This document shows positions 34,426 through 44,172 of a stretch of DNA of 64,000 nucleotides, in pieces. The DNA is taken from the NCBI RefSeq assembly GCF_900129505.1, contig NZ_LT670818.1, positions 7,411,001-7,475,000 of the forward strand, read 5' to 3'. The stretch's first letter is position 1, and every line of letters starts with the position of its first letter. A program made the translations under genes and the position numbers. The notes below the pieces were generated by a model. It worked only from the letters and a program-made list of their open reading frames with translations. It was not told where the DNA came from and ran no database searches. This stretch comes from Bradyrhizobium erythrophlei. Lineage in GTDB: Bacteria > Pseudomonadota > Alphaproteobacteria > Rhizobiales > Xanthobacteraceae.

Positions 34426-36957
34426 ATGTCCGACCTCTCAGCCGAAATACAGCTTAGGCCAACCCGCATTGGCTTTCTCGTGCATCCCGCCGACCTTGCC
34501 TCCGTCCGCAGGATCATGCGTGCATGCACGTGCCTGTGGGGAGGCGTTTACAATCCGATTATCCCAGTTTTCAACAAACCGCCTAACGAATGGAAATCCG
34601 AGGTTTACGAGCGCTTTAAGGGAGCAGCGGTCGCCAAGGGATATGTCCGGTTCTTCGAACCCGACGTGTACGTCGAAGCTGAGGCGGGCCTTCTTGAAAA
34701 GGCGGGTCTCGGTGCGCTGCGCGAAGACCACACATTTCATTCGCAAGTGATTACCCTGAAGGAGTTGTTCGAACCGGACCAAGACCGAAGTTGGTCCGAG
34801 CCAGAGTTCGGTCTCAACGTCCATGATGTGCTTGGGCAAATCTACAAAACTGAGCAGAAGTTTATCCTCCGCGACAAAGGGGAAAGCGTCTTAGTCAAAC
34901 CGCAGCGCGCCAATGCGCTCGTAGAATCCGTGTTCGGCGCGTACCCGACGTCCCCGGACATGAGCTACATTCAGCAGGCCTACACGGATGTCTACAAGCC
35001 GGAAACGATAGATGCGACCCCGGACACTTGGCGACGCGTCTTCCGTGGGGGCGCAGAAACGCCCCTGCGCGTTACGCGCTATGGTCTGAACACAGAACGT
35101 TACTGGTACCACGATCTGGTTTTGTTTGTTTTCGACCCCTCTCGCGCCACCGATTTGATTGACCTCTGGAATTTGAGGCTCGAGCCACATCCTGTCCTAC
35201 CCGTTCCTATCGGGTGGTTCGAAGCCTTGGCAGACGATATATACGACTTCCTCGAGTCTCAGCACCGACCCGTTGCCGGAAATCCGAACGGTGTAATGCA
35301 CAATGCCACGATAGAATTCGGCCGTTCGATAAGAAAGACGGACGCTGAGAGGCTGATCAAAAAAATTAAGCCTGGGCTTTCGCCCGGCGCCTTGACGCTG
35401 AAGTATTGGCGGAATTCGATATGGATCGACCATCGCAACGACCGAGTTCATCGCGACCGGCGCTTGAAAGTCGTTGCAAGTGAAAAAAGAGTTGATTTGA
35501 TCCTCAAGAAGGATGGCCCGCGACTGCACACCGCGTTTGAAGCGCTAGAGCCGGAGTTCTCCGGTCGCCACGGAAAGGGCGAGCACCGATGGGTCAATGT
35601 CCTCCGATTATCAAACTACGGCAACAAGACCATTGCGGCACTGTTGCCCTTCAATACTTTTGATCGCTCGTGGCCAGGCCTTGCAATGGGCGGTGAACGC
35701 GTTCCAATTGGAGGTGAGGGATGGGTTTACCCACAGCGCTTCAAGAATCTGGACCACTATGTTTCGCTACTGAATCCTGAGGAAGCAATTATCGGTTCCC
35801 TTAAACAGCTTGGTATCAAGGCCGAGCTGTCGGAACCCGGGCACATCGCCAAGCAAATGTTGGAGCACCTCGGCGGATTGTGGGGTGTGCATCTGCTGGC
35901 CGATCTCGAGACGTTGAAGCTGCTCAACAAGATGGCAGGCGGGTTGCGGCGAAAACGAAACGACCACGAAACGATTGAAGAAAATTTTGAACTCAGGACG
36001 GCAAGATTAAAGGAATGGACAGACTTGATCTCGCAGCGTCAGGAAAAAGGGGCGCATGGGTCAGAGTTGGCAAAGTTCACCAAAGCCAACATCATTCGGC
36101 TCGGTCTCGAGACAGACTGCCCGCATTGCAACGCGAAGAATTGGAGCACACTAACCTCTGTAGATTATCGTGTGGTCTGCGAGCGCTGTCTCAAGCCTTA
36201 TGATTTTCCGCAGGCTGGGTTACGGGACCATAACCGCAACTGGACCTATCGCGTAGTAGGCCCCTTCTCCGTTCCGGACTACGGTCGAGGCTCATACAGC
36301 TCTCTCCTGGCTCTACGTGTGCTGAGCCGCTATAGATCGGCAATGGATCGCATGACTTTCACTACAGCTATGAATCTTAACTTCGACGGGATTCAGCGCG
36401 AGGTCGACTTTATCGCATGGCACGGCGATGAGCATATGCAGGAAACACATCGTCCGCCGCAACTTCTCATTGGCGAAGCTAAATCGCTCGGACGGGGAGA
36501 GCTGATCACACCGAGCGAGCTGGCCAAGCTCAAAGCCGTCGCTGAAAAACTACCGGAGGCGGTTATTGTGCTCGCGGTGTTGCGCGATCACTTTACTGAA
36601 GCTGAAAAGAAAATCCTGAGAAACTTCGTTACTTGGGGTCGACGCGTCAACGCTTACGGCGAGCCGACGAATCCGGTCCTTCTTCTGACATCACACGAAT
36701 TGACAATGGACCACCACCTCCCTTCGACATGGAAGGAGCTGGGCGGCAAGCACTCGAAATTCGCCGACTACAACCATACTCGGACCCTTTTCGCTTTTGC
36801 AAATGCGACCCAACAAATCTATCTCGACATGCCGTCATTTGATCAAGCGCGCAGGCAATATTGGCAAAGACGCCATGCGCGGCGTCTTGCGAGGCAGAGT
36901 GGCGCCGAAGCAGGTAGCGGTATAGCTAATCCTCCCATCCCGCCGCCCCTCACGTAG
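34426..36957 (+). CDS. Uncharacterised 843-residue protein, zinc ribbon + PD-(D/E)xK-like motif
   Basis: I do not recognise a named family. The N-terminal 500 residues are soluble with no signal peptide and include CTCLWGGVYNPIIPVF (about 35-50). A zinc-ribbon-like pair CPHC (565-568) and CERC (585-588) follows. The C-terminal domain contains QREVDFIAWHGD (Glu659, Asp661), then LLIGEAKSLG (Glu684, Lys686), the order and spacing of a PD-(D/E)xK nuclease core, with an Ala/Leu/Val strand IVLAVL after it. It ends in a proline-rich tail. It stands alone between repeats R3 and R4, so it is a single-gene module. An anti-phage or DNA-processing role is possible but is only inferred from the nuclease-like motif and context. 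Confidence 0.7.
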   Translation: MSDLSAEIQLRPTRIGFLVHPADLASVRRIMRACTCLWGGVYNPIIPVFNKPPNEWKSEVYERFKGAAVAKGYVRFFEPDVYVEAEAGLLEKAGLGALREDHTFHSQVITLKELFEPDQDRSWSEPEFGLNVHDVLGQIYKTEQKFILRDKGESVLVKPQRANALVESVFGAYPTSPDMSYIQQAYTDVYKPETIDATPDTWRRVFRGGAETPLRVTRYGLNTERYWYHDLVLFVFDPSRATDLIDLWNLRLEPHPVLPVPIGWFEALADDIYDFLESQHRPVAGNPNGVMHNATIEFGRSIRKTDAERLIKKIKPGLSPGALTLKYWRNSIWIDHRNDRVHRDRRLKVVASEKRVDLILKKDGPRLHTAFEALEPEFSGRHGKGEHRWVNVLRLSNYGNKTIAALLPFNTFDRSWPGLAMGGERVPIGGEGWVYPQRFKNLDHYVSLLNPEEAIIGSLKQLGIKAELSEPGHIAKQMLEHLGGLWGVHLLADLETLKLLNKMAGGLRRKRNDHETIEENFELRTARLKEWTDLISQRQEKGAHGSELAKFTKANIIRLGLETDCPHCNAKNWSTLTSVDYRVVCERCLKPYDFPQAGLRDHNRNWTYRVVGPFSVPDYGRGSYSSLLALRVLSRYRSAMDRMTFTTAMNLNFDGIQREVDFIAWHGDEHMQETHRPPQLLIGEAKSLGRGELITPSELAKLKAVAEKLPEAVIVLAVLRDHFTEAEKKILRNFVTWGRRVNAYGEPTNPVLLLTSHELTMDHHLPSTWKELGGKHSKFADYNHTRTLFAFANATQQIYLDMPSFDQARRQYWQRRHARRLARQSGAEAGSGIANPPIPPPLT

Positions 36958-37017
36958 ATCGGCTTACGTCACCTTTATACCTTTGCCGAACAGCACGTCG
37001 GTCAAGCGCTCTCCTTC

Positions 37018-37235
37018 AGTGGGCTTTTCCTTTTAAAAAAAGCCCGAAAATTTTGCGTGTGAACCAGGACCACCGGTCCGCATCCTCTTTGCGCCAGAGG
37101 ATTGACCATCCCCCACCCCGAAGGTCTGACGACGCGCTTAGTTCCGGTTGAAGTAGACCTCAAGCAGCAAATCTTTGATGTCTGCTCTTCCCTCAACAAC
37201 GGACATTCACCAAAGGGGCGGTTACGTCAGCTTTG
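37018..37235 (+). repeat. Dispersed repeat R4 (core + block B), intron-interrupted
   Basis: Opens AGTGGGCTTTTCC, with GAACCAGGACCACCGGTCC and GATTGACCATCCCCC, then block B to ...GTCAGCTTTG. Intron B follows. From 37057 (GAACCAGG) on it is nearly identical to R1. Confidence 0.92.
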
Positions 37236-39816
37236 GTAGAGTCGAGGATGGGCGCGGTAGCTTGGGCCATTCGGCAACGCTCCGTTTCCCATCCCACCGG
37301 GTCGCCGGAGGCGGTCGCCCGCCCCCGGCTCCCACAGAACGTGGCGTGCGGATTTCCCGCACCACGCTCTTCGGCAGTTGGTTCACAGCTTTCACTGCTA
37401 TCTGTTCAAGTTTCGTTTCCATGGTCAGCTGATCTTCTCACTGAGTAGAAGGCCGTAACTCCCGTTGAATGGAGCCCATGTTGCCCAAGAACAATTCAAC
37501 TACCGCTGACCGCTTCCCCATGTGGCCGGCTCTCCCGACCGCAGAGTACTATCAGTCAGTCTGACTTCCACCCGGTCATCAGACCCTTCTCACCACTTCG
37601 GCTTGGCAGGTCCTACAGGCTTGCGCCTGAACCGGATGGATCTCCCTTGTTCACGTTGCTCCCTTTGGTTGCATGCTGGCGGTACCGAACCCCGGGAGCA
37701 CCTCAGACCGCTCGCGTTGTCGCGGCCTGCGATTCCGCCTTCCCCTTTGAGCGACAGGGTCGGCTACTCCGATCACGTTCGATTTCGGGGCTATGTTCCC
37801 GTTCACTTCATTCCGGCCTACAACCTCCCTGTCTACGCTTCGCAGCGGCCGTTACCGGACGCCACGCCAGACTCGGTTCGCGGCTGCTCGCTAGGCTTTG
37901 CCGCGGCCGTCATCGCAGACGGCAGACTTCAACGCGCTTGCAAGGCGCAACGCTCATCGAACCGGACGTGCCCGATTAAGGCATCCGGCTCTCCGACTGA
38001 TTTCACCGTGAGGCACACAGCGGGGCCGTTAGGGGTAGGCGTTCGAGACGCAGCAGACCGTGTTGTCCATAGACAACGTCGAGAGAGAACCGGTGTGTGC
38101 CACGTCCTGCCACTTTGTGCCGTCTGGCGAGGAAGTCGCGTACGCGCTCATAAACGTATCGGTCAATGCCGCGGAATGCCGATCGGCGCGTTCCATGGCA
38201 GAAGTAGTTCGACCAGCCAAGCAGAGAGCTGTTCAGCGTGTCGCGCACTTCGGGCCATGGATCGTTGTTGCCAGGCACCAGCAGATTGCCAACCTTCGTT
38301 TTGAGCCGTTGCACGCTCTTCTTGGACGGGCTCGCGCTCAGATACCAATGACCGTTCGCTTTGTAACGGTGAGGTCCGAACGAGTAGCCGAGGAAGTCGA
38401 AGCGTTCTTGCCGAGCATTCTTCAACGAGGTCTTGGCCTCGTTGAGTGTCAGCCCGAGCCGCGTCATCACCGCCTTCGTCCACGCCAGGGCCTCGGCCGC
38501 ACATCCGCGACTGAGGATAACGAAGTCGTCGGCATACGCGATGACGTGTGCCCGGAACGCCTCCCCGCGCCCGGTCAGCCGCCAATACTTCAGGAACCGA
38601 TTCATGTAGATGTTGGCCAGCAGTGGGCTCACGACGCCGCCCTGTGGCGTGCCGCGCGCGTTGCTCTTGCCACCACCGATGCGCCGGGTCCCGTCGCCAT
38701 CATCCCGTTCCTCGATCGGCGCTTTCAGCCACAGCTTGATCAGCCGGAGCACGTGCCGGTCCACGATGCGACGAGCTACTGATTTCAGAAGCTCGCCGTG
38801 CGGAATCGAATCGAAGTAGCGGGATAAGTCGGCGTCGACCACGTCGGTATGGCCCCGGCAGATCAGCCGGTGCACTTCCTTGACCGCGTCCACCGCTCCG
38901 CGAACGGGGCGGTAGCCGTAGGCATTGTCCTCGAAGTCCGCCTCGAAGATCGGTTCCAGCACGAGCTTGGCGGCGGTCTGCACCACCCGATCCCGGATCG
39001 TCGGAATGCCGAGCGGTCGCTCGCCTCCGTCCGGCTTCGGTATGGACACCCGCCGCACCGGATCGGGCCGGTACGCCTTCGAAACCAGTTCCTCGCGCAG
39101 GCCCGCCAGCCACCTCTCCAGGCCCGACGCCTCAACCGCCGCAAAGGTCATTCCGTCCGTACCCGGCGCACCCGCATTTGCTCGGGCCAGCGCATAGGCA
39201 TGACGCAGGATGTCCGCTCGGTAAATCTTGTCGTAGAGCAGGTAGAAGCGGAAGGCAGGCTCCGCCTTCGCCTTGCGGTATAGCTTTCTCTGAAGGGTCC
39301 GGATCGTTGTCGGTGTTGCCAGGCTCATCGCCAATCACCTTCACCTCACCATCTTCGAAAGCGCACCAGAAGTCAGGGCCCTTTCCTCAGCCAGCATTAC
39401 CCGGCTTCGACGGTCATACGACCCCGTCCGACTCCCGCCATGGCCGCCGCCTTCGCGACGTTGAGGCCGCTACCCTCGCCCTTGACGGGTCTCCCCCGAT
39501 TACCCGAACCACCTTTCCGACGTGCCGTGCCCACTACCCCGGCGGATCAAGCGGGTGCGCGTGTCGATTGCTTCCCCGCTCATACAGCCTTCCCCAAATG
39601 GCAGGAGGGTCGGCATCCGCATTGTCACTTTCGAGGCCTGCTCAGGCTTCACTCACGTTACGGCCCGCCGGATTGCTCAACCGCCTAAAGCGGCCTTTGT
39701 CACGAGGCTCCAGCCCTGCCGGTTACCCGGCCGAACCGCTCGTCAGCTACCAGATCAATCGACAACTCTCTGGGTGGAATCTTCCTCCACTAGTGATCCG
39801 CGCCTTCGGGGCGCAC
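37236..39816 (-). mobile_element. Group II intron B with reverse transcriptase
   Basis: 2581 nt on the minus strand. 5' end GTGCGCCCC at 39816, 3' end ...CTAC at 37236, at the same site of the repeat as introns A and C. The reverse transcriptase (38003-39328) is followed after 11 nt by a domain-V-like hairpin (37959-37991). A second domain-V-like hairpin with a domain-VI-like stem lies near the far end (37337-37369). Between the two hairpins are typical pre-ORF sequences and a stub reading METKLEQIAVKA, like the start of another intron maturase. The element may therefore be composite, with one intron inside or fused to another. Confidence 0.85.
38003..39328 (-). CDS. ltrA: Group II intron reverse transcriptase/maturase
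   Basis: 441 residues from the ATG at 39328. It contains the reverse-transcriptase blocks: GAPGTDGMTF, YRPDPVRRVSIPKPDGGERP, GYRPVRGAVDAV, VVDADLSRYFDSIPH, GTPQGGVVSPLLANIYMN, and the catalytic VIAYADDFVILS. A maturase (X/thumb) region follows: SLLGWSNYFCHGTRRSAFRGIDRYVYERV. There is no HNH endonuclease domain, so mobility would rely on nicked or single-stranded targets. It is intact and could serve the ORF-less introns A and C in trans. Confidence 0.95.
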   Translation of the reverse strand: MSLATPTTIRTLQRKLYRKAKAEPAFRFYLLYDKIYRADILRHAYALARANAGAPGTDGMTFAAVEASGLERWLAGLREELVSKAYRPDPVRRVSIPKPDGGERPLGIPTIRDRVVQTAAKLVLEPIFEADFEDNAYGYRPVRGAVDAVKEVHRLICRGHTDVVDADLSRYFDSIPHGELLKSVARRIVDRHVLRLIKLWLKAPIEERDDGDGTRRIGGGKSNARGTPQGGVVSPLLANIYMNRFLKYWRLTGRGEAFRAHVIAYADDFVILSRGCAAEALAWTKAVMTRLGLTLNEAKTSLKNARQERFDFLGYSFGPHRYKANGHWYLSASPSKKSVQRLKTKVGNLLVPGNNDPWPEVRDTLNSSLLGWSNYFCHGTRRSAFRGIDRYVYERVRDFLARRHKVAGRGTHRFSLDVVYGQHGLLRLERLPLTAPLCASR

Positions 39817-39839
39817 CGCCAAAGGCTGACATTCGTTGA

Positions 39840-41090
39840 CTATGACACCGCCCTGATTGCCAACAGGGCGACCACCAATGCTGGAGGCATGACGACAATC
39901 CCAAGTTTCAGGAACTGCCACGCTGTCACAGCTTCGCCTTCTCGCCTCAGGGCGATTAGCCACAGGATTGTCGCGAGCGAACCCGTCACAGAGAGGTTGG
40001 GGCCAAGATCGACGCCTATCAATATTCCGCTTGTCACTTGCAAGGGGACATTAGCACTTTGGCTGACGGTGGCAGCGACCAAGCCAGTCGGAAGGTTGTT
40101 CATCAGGTTTGAAGCGAGAGCGACGATGATGCCCGCACCAAAAGAAGCATCCCGAGGCGAGTATGCCGCCACGTTATGAAGCATTTGCGTGACCGAGTTC
40201 AAGATTCCAGTCTGCTCGACACCCGCGACCAATATGAACAGTCCGGCAACGAGCGGCAACACTCCCCATGAGATATCCCGCAACACAGGCAGCGGAGACT
40301 GCCGACTGATGATCAGCACGATGATGGTCACTGCGGTTCCTGCAACGAACGTCGGCAAGCCAAGCTGCCGGTCGAGGGACGATGCGCCAAGAAGTGCCAC
40401 AGCGGTAAGAGCAATACCGACTGCAACGCATTTACCGCCAACGGAAAGCGGCTCGGTTGGGAAATCCTCGGAAATTTTCTGATCTATCGCGGCGCGCTGG
40501 GTGAACCGCAGGAGGAAATAGGTAGCGAGGATAGAGGCAATCGACGGCGGCGTGAATTGATAGAGCCACTGTGCGAGCGGCGGCATATGGGTGCCAAAGA
40601 TAACCAAGTTCGCCGGATTGGAAATCGGCAGCACAAAGCTCGCGGCATTGGCGATGAACGCACATATGAAAAGGTACGGCAGCGGCTCGACCCGAGCGGC
40701 TGTCGCAGCGGCATATACGGCAGGCGTCAGCACGACGGCTGTCGCGTCATTCGACAGGAACACCGTGACAAGTGTGCCAACGACATAGATGATCAGGAAT
40801 AGTCGCCTCGCTGAACCTCTCGCATAGCGAACAGCGAGCGCTGCCAACCAATCGAACAGCCCTTCCTGACGCCCGACCTCGGCAAGTAGCATCATGCCGA
40901 TCAGAAAGAGATAGACATCGATCCCCTTTGCCGCTGCGGCGACCGCAATGCGCCAAGGAAGAAAGCCGAACCCGATCAGCACGACCGTGCCGACCACGGC
41001 CCAGACATATTCTGGTATCCGCAGCGGACGCGTGATCACCCCAAGCGTGGCGAAGGCAGCGACAGAGAAGATCAGAGTATTGTGGTTCAC
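39840..41090 (-). CDS. arsB: ArsB-type arsenite efflux membrane protein
   Basis: 416 residues, 11-12 membrane helices. Signatures of the ArsB/NhaD group: FLSNDATAVVLTPAVYAAA (about 112-130), SFVLPISNPANLVIFG, and near the C-terminus ASNLMNNLPTGL and GVDLGPNLSVTGSLATILWL, all typical of ArsB. It would export arsenite (or antimonite) by proton exchange. It is co-directional with, and 3 bp after, the MFS gene, so they form an operon. No arsR or arsC is visible in this module. Its stop codon is 24 bp from the 5' exon junction of intron B. Confidence 0.9.
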   Translation of the reverse strand: MNHNTLIFSVAAFATLGVITRPLRIPEYVWAVVGTVVLIGFGFLPWRIAVAAAAKGIDVYLFLIGMMLLAEVGRQEGLFDWLAALAVRYARGSARRLFLIIYVVGTLVTVFLSNDATAVVLTPAVYAAATAARVEPLPYLFICAFIANAASFVLPISNPANLVIFGTHMPPLAQWLYQFTPPSIASILATYFLLRFTQRAAIDQKISEDFPTEPLSVGGKCVAVGIALTAVALLGASSLDRQLGLPTFVAGTAVTIIVLIISRQSPLPVLRDISWGVLPLVAGLFILVAGVEQTGILNSVTQMLHNVAAYSPRDASFGAGIIVALASNLMNNLPTGLVAATVSQSANVPLQVTSGILIGVDLGPNLSVTGSLATILWLIALRREGEAVTAWQFLKLGIVVMPPALVVALLAIRAVS

Positions 41091-41093
41091 CGG

Positions 41094-42305
41094 TTAAGAC
41101 GCCGGGACTGGAACTGCGGCGCTGTCACCGGTTGGCTTTCCCACGCATGCTGGTTTGAGCACGGAGGCGAACGAAAGCCAGATTACGATTGAGCCAATGG
41201 CAAAGCATCCAAGGATCGTAAAGGCCGCGGGATATCCAAGGTCTTGCGCCAGCCACCCGCCAATCGCTGGACTTAGCGCAGCTCCTACGCCTTGAACGGT
41301 CATTACGGCACCTTGGCCGACATTGACCCGCCCCGTGCCATTCAGAATGCGAGCCACGAGGCCCGGGACGGCTACGCTTTGCAAGCCCGCGCCAATGCCG
41401 TCGAGCGCCTGCACCGGAAACACCCCCCAGTATTTGATCACCGATGCCGCGACCAATCCGCGAACCGGCAGCGCGAGAAACGATATGAGCAGGACCAGCC
41501 AATAACCTTCCTTCTCCGCCATTCGCATCGCTACGATTGATGCGACAATCATCACGGCCTGCGCTACGACGATCGTCATGGCCACAAAGCCCGCACCGTT
41601 GTCTTCTTGTCCCGAGACGACCGCCAGACCATAGAGCGGCAGCATTGCGGCATTGCCCAAATGGAAAAGCGCCAAAGCAGCAGCTAGAACAAGAAGTGGC
41701 CTGCATTCCAACAAGACCCGCCATGCGCTAGCCGGCTCCCGACTGCTATCGTCGCTTGAACCTCGAGCAACATGATCGTCAATTGCTTTCTTAGGGATGA
41801 TCGATACCGAAATGATCGACAGCGCACCGAACACAGCCGCCAAAATGAACACCGCGCCGAAACCAGACTGCCATCCTAGGAAGCCAGACAGGGCCGCGCC
41901 CACCACATTGCCGGCGTGATTGAAAGTCTGATTGCGACCGTTCTGCCTGTTGAAACCTGCCTGATGCACGATCCCCAGTGTGATCCCCGTGACCGCAGGC
42001 ACGATCGCGGCCCCTGCTATCGCGGTCGCTACCTGCGACGCGGCAACAACCCAGAAGCTCTGCGAGACAAGGATGACAGCGGAGGCAATGACAGTGAAGA
42101 TGCCGGGGATGATGACAAAGGTGCGCTTGTTCGTCGTCGCGTCGATCATCGCGCCCGCTGGCGTGGTCATGATCATGCCCGCGATACCGCCAACGCTCAT
42201 CACGGTACCGATCAAGCCGCTTTCCCAGCCATGGGCCAGCAAAAATATGCCCAAGAAAGGACCAATGCCCGCCTGTATGTCAGCCATAAAGAAGTTCAGT
42301 GACAA
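41094..42305 (-). CDS. MFS transporter, partner of arsB
   Basis: 403 residues from a TTG at 42305; 12 membrane helices. LSLNFFMADIQAGIGPFLGIF lies in helix 1 and GMIMTTPAGAMIDATTNKR is the loop-2/3 MFS motif. The frame stays open to a CTG at 42351-42353, which is preceded at ideal distance by GAGGAGG (42359-42365). That start would give a 16-residue longer protein with a complete first helix and is worth considering. MFS proteins occur beside arsB in arsenic-resistance clusters; the substrate may be an organic or methylated arsenical, but this is inferred from context. Confidence 0.82.
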   Translation of the reverse strand: MSLNFFMADIQAGIGPFLGIFLLAHGWESGLIGTVMSVGGIAGMIMTTPAGAMIDATTNKRTFVIIPGIFTVIASAVILVSQSFWVVAASQVATAIAGAAIVPAVTGITLGIVHQAGFNRQNGRNQTFNHAGNVVGAALSGFLGWQSGFGAVFILAAVFGALSIISVSIIPKKAIDDHVARGSSDDSSREPASAWRVLLECRPLLVLAAALALFHLGNAAMLPLYGLAVVSGQEDNGAGFVAMTIVVAQAVMIVASIVAMRMAEKEGYWLVLLISFLALPVRGLVAASVIKYWGVFPVQALDGIGAGLQSVAVPGLVARILNGTGRVNVGQGAVMTVQGVGAALSPAIGGWLAQDLGYPAAFTILGCFAIGSIVIWLSFASVLKPACVGKPTGDSAAVPVPAS

Positions 42306-42532
42306 GAGCGCCGCGATAACTTGCGGCTTAGTGCCCGAGCTCTTTTCGACCAGACCGGCCTCCTCACACAGATACTAACAGCAGCTAGTTTCGATGTGGG
42401 TTTGAACAATTAAAATAAATGTTAGTCCGCAGAAATGCTCCACGTCCGCTCCGGGTCCTGAACGGACTTGACGCGCTTAAAATGCGATGTCCGCTTTTCT
42501 CCCGAAAACCGACGTGTATCGGGCGTCGTCCC

Positions 42533-42747
42533 AAGGTGGGCTTTTCGGATTTAATTCCGAATTTTTTGCGTATGAACCAGGCCCACCGGTCCGCATCCTC
42601 TTCGCGCCAGAGAATTGACCCACCCCCACCCCGAAGGTCTGACGACGCGCCGAGCGCCGGTTGAAGTAGACTCGAGCAGCAAATCTTTGACGTCTGCTCT
42701 TCCCTCAACAACGGACATTCACCAAAGGGGCGGTTACGTCAGCTTTG
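42533..42747 (+). repeat. Dispersed repeat R5 (core + block B), intron-interrupted
   Basis: Opens AAGGTGGGCTTTTCGG with inner hairpin TTCGGA/TCCGAA, then GAACCAGGCCCACCGGTCC and GAATTGACCCACCCCC, then block B to ...GTCAGCTTTG. Intron C follows. Confidence 0.92.
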
Positions 42748-44129
42748 GTAGAGTCGAGGATGGGCGCGGTAGCTTGGGCCATTCGGCAACGCTCCGTTTC
42801 CCATCCCACCGGGTCGCCGGAGGCGGTCACCCGCCTCCGGCTCCCACAGAACGTGGCGTGCGGATTTCCCGCACCACGCTCTTCGGCAGTTGGTTCACAG
42901 CTTTCACTGCTATCTGTTCAAGTTTCGTTTCCATGGTCAGCTGATCTTCTCACTGAGTAGAAGGCCGTAACTCCCGTTGAATGGAGCCCATGTCGCCCAA
43001 GAACAATTCAACTACCGCTGACCGCTTCCCCATGTGGCCGGCTCTCCCGTCCTCGGAGTACTACCAGTCAGTCTGACTTCCACTCGGTCATCAGGCCTCC
43101 CTCACCTTGTCGGCTTGTCGGGCCCTACAAACTTGCGTTTGAACCGAATGGATCTCCCTGGTTCACGTTGCTTCCTTTGGTTGCATGCTGGCGGTACCGA
43201 ACCCCGGGAGCACCTCAGACCGCTCGCGTTGTCGCGGTCTGCGATTCCGCCTTCCCCTTTGAGCGACGGGGTCGGCTACTCCGATCACGTTCGATTTCGG
43301 GGCTATATTCCCGTTCACTTCATTCCGGCCTACAACCTCCCTGTCTACGCTTCGCAACGGCCGTTACCGGACGTCACGCAAGACTCGGTTCGCGGCTGCT
43401 CGCTAGGCTTTGCCGCGGCCGTCATTGCAGACTGCAGACTTCAACGCGCTTGCAAGGCGCAACGCTCATCGAACCGGACGTGCCCGATTAAGGCATCCGG
43501 CTCTCCGACTGGCTTCACCGTGAGGCACACGGAGAGCAAACTAACCGCACGCGGCTTCGGCGCAGTGAGTAACTCTCCTTCGCCCCTCGACACAGCAATC
43601 TCCGGCGGCGCCTGTCGTTAATGGTGTTTGCAGGCTCATCGCCAATCACCACGACCTCGCCATCTTCGAAAGCGCACCAGAAGTCGGGGCCCTTTCCTCA
43701 GCCAGCATTACCCGGCTTCAACGGTCATACGACCCCGTCCGACTCCCGCCATGGCCGCCGCCTTTCGCGACGTTGAGGCCGCTACCCTCACCCTTGACGG
43801 GTCTCCCCCGATTACCCGAACCACCTTTCGGACGTGCCGTGCCCACTACCCCGGCGGATCAAGCGGGTGCGCGTGTCGATTGCTTCCCCGCTCATACAGC
43901 CTTCCCCAAATGGCAGGAGGGTCGGCATCCGCATTGTCACTTTCGAGGCCTGCTCAGGCTTCACTCACGTTACGGCCCGCCGGATTGCTCAACCGCCTAA
44001 AAGCGGCCTTTGTCACGAGGCTCCAGCCCTGCCGGTTACCCGGCCGAACCGCTCGTCAGCTACCAGATCAATCGTCAACTCTCTGGGTGGAATCTTCCTC
44101 CACTAGTGATCCGCGCCTTCGGGGCGCAC
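42748..44129 (-). mobile_element. Group II intron C, ORF-less
   Basis: 1382 nt on the minus strand. 5' end GTGCGCCCC at 44129, 3' end ...CTAC at 42748. Domain-V-like hairpins are at 43471-43503 and 42849-42881. It is collinear with intron A and lacks the reverse transcriptase, but has scattered substitutions relative to A and B, so it is not a very recent copy. 5' exon TTTGGCA, 3' exon CAAAGC. Confidence 0.85.
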
Positions 44130-44172
44130 TGCCAAATTCAGACCTGGTCAATGTCGCGCATACGGCGCGCGC

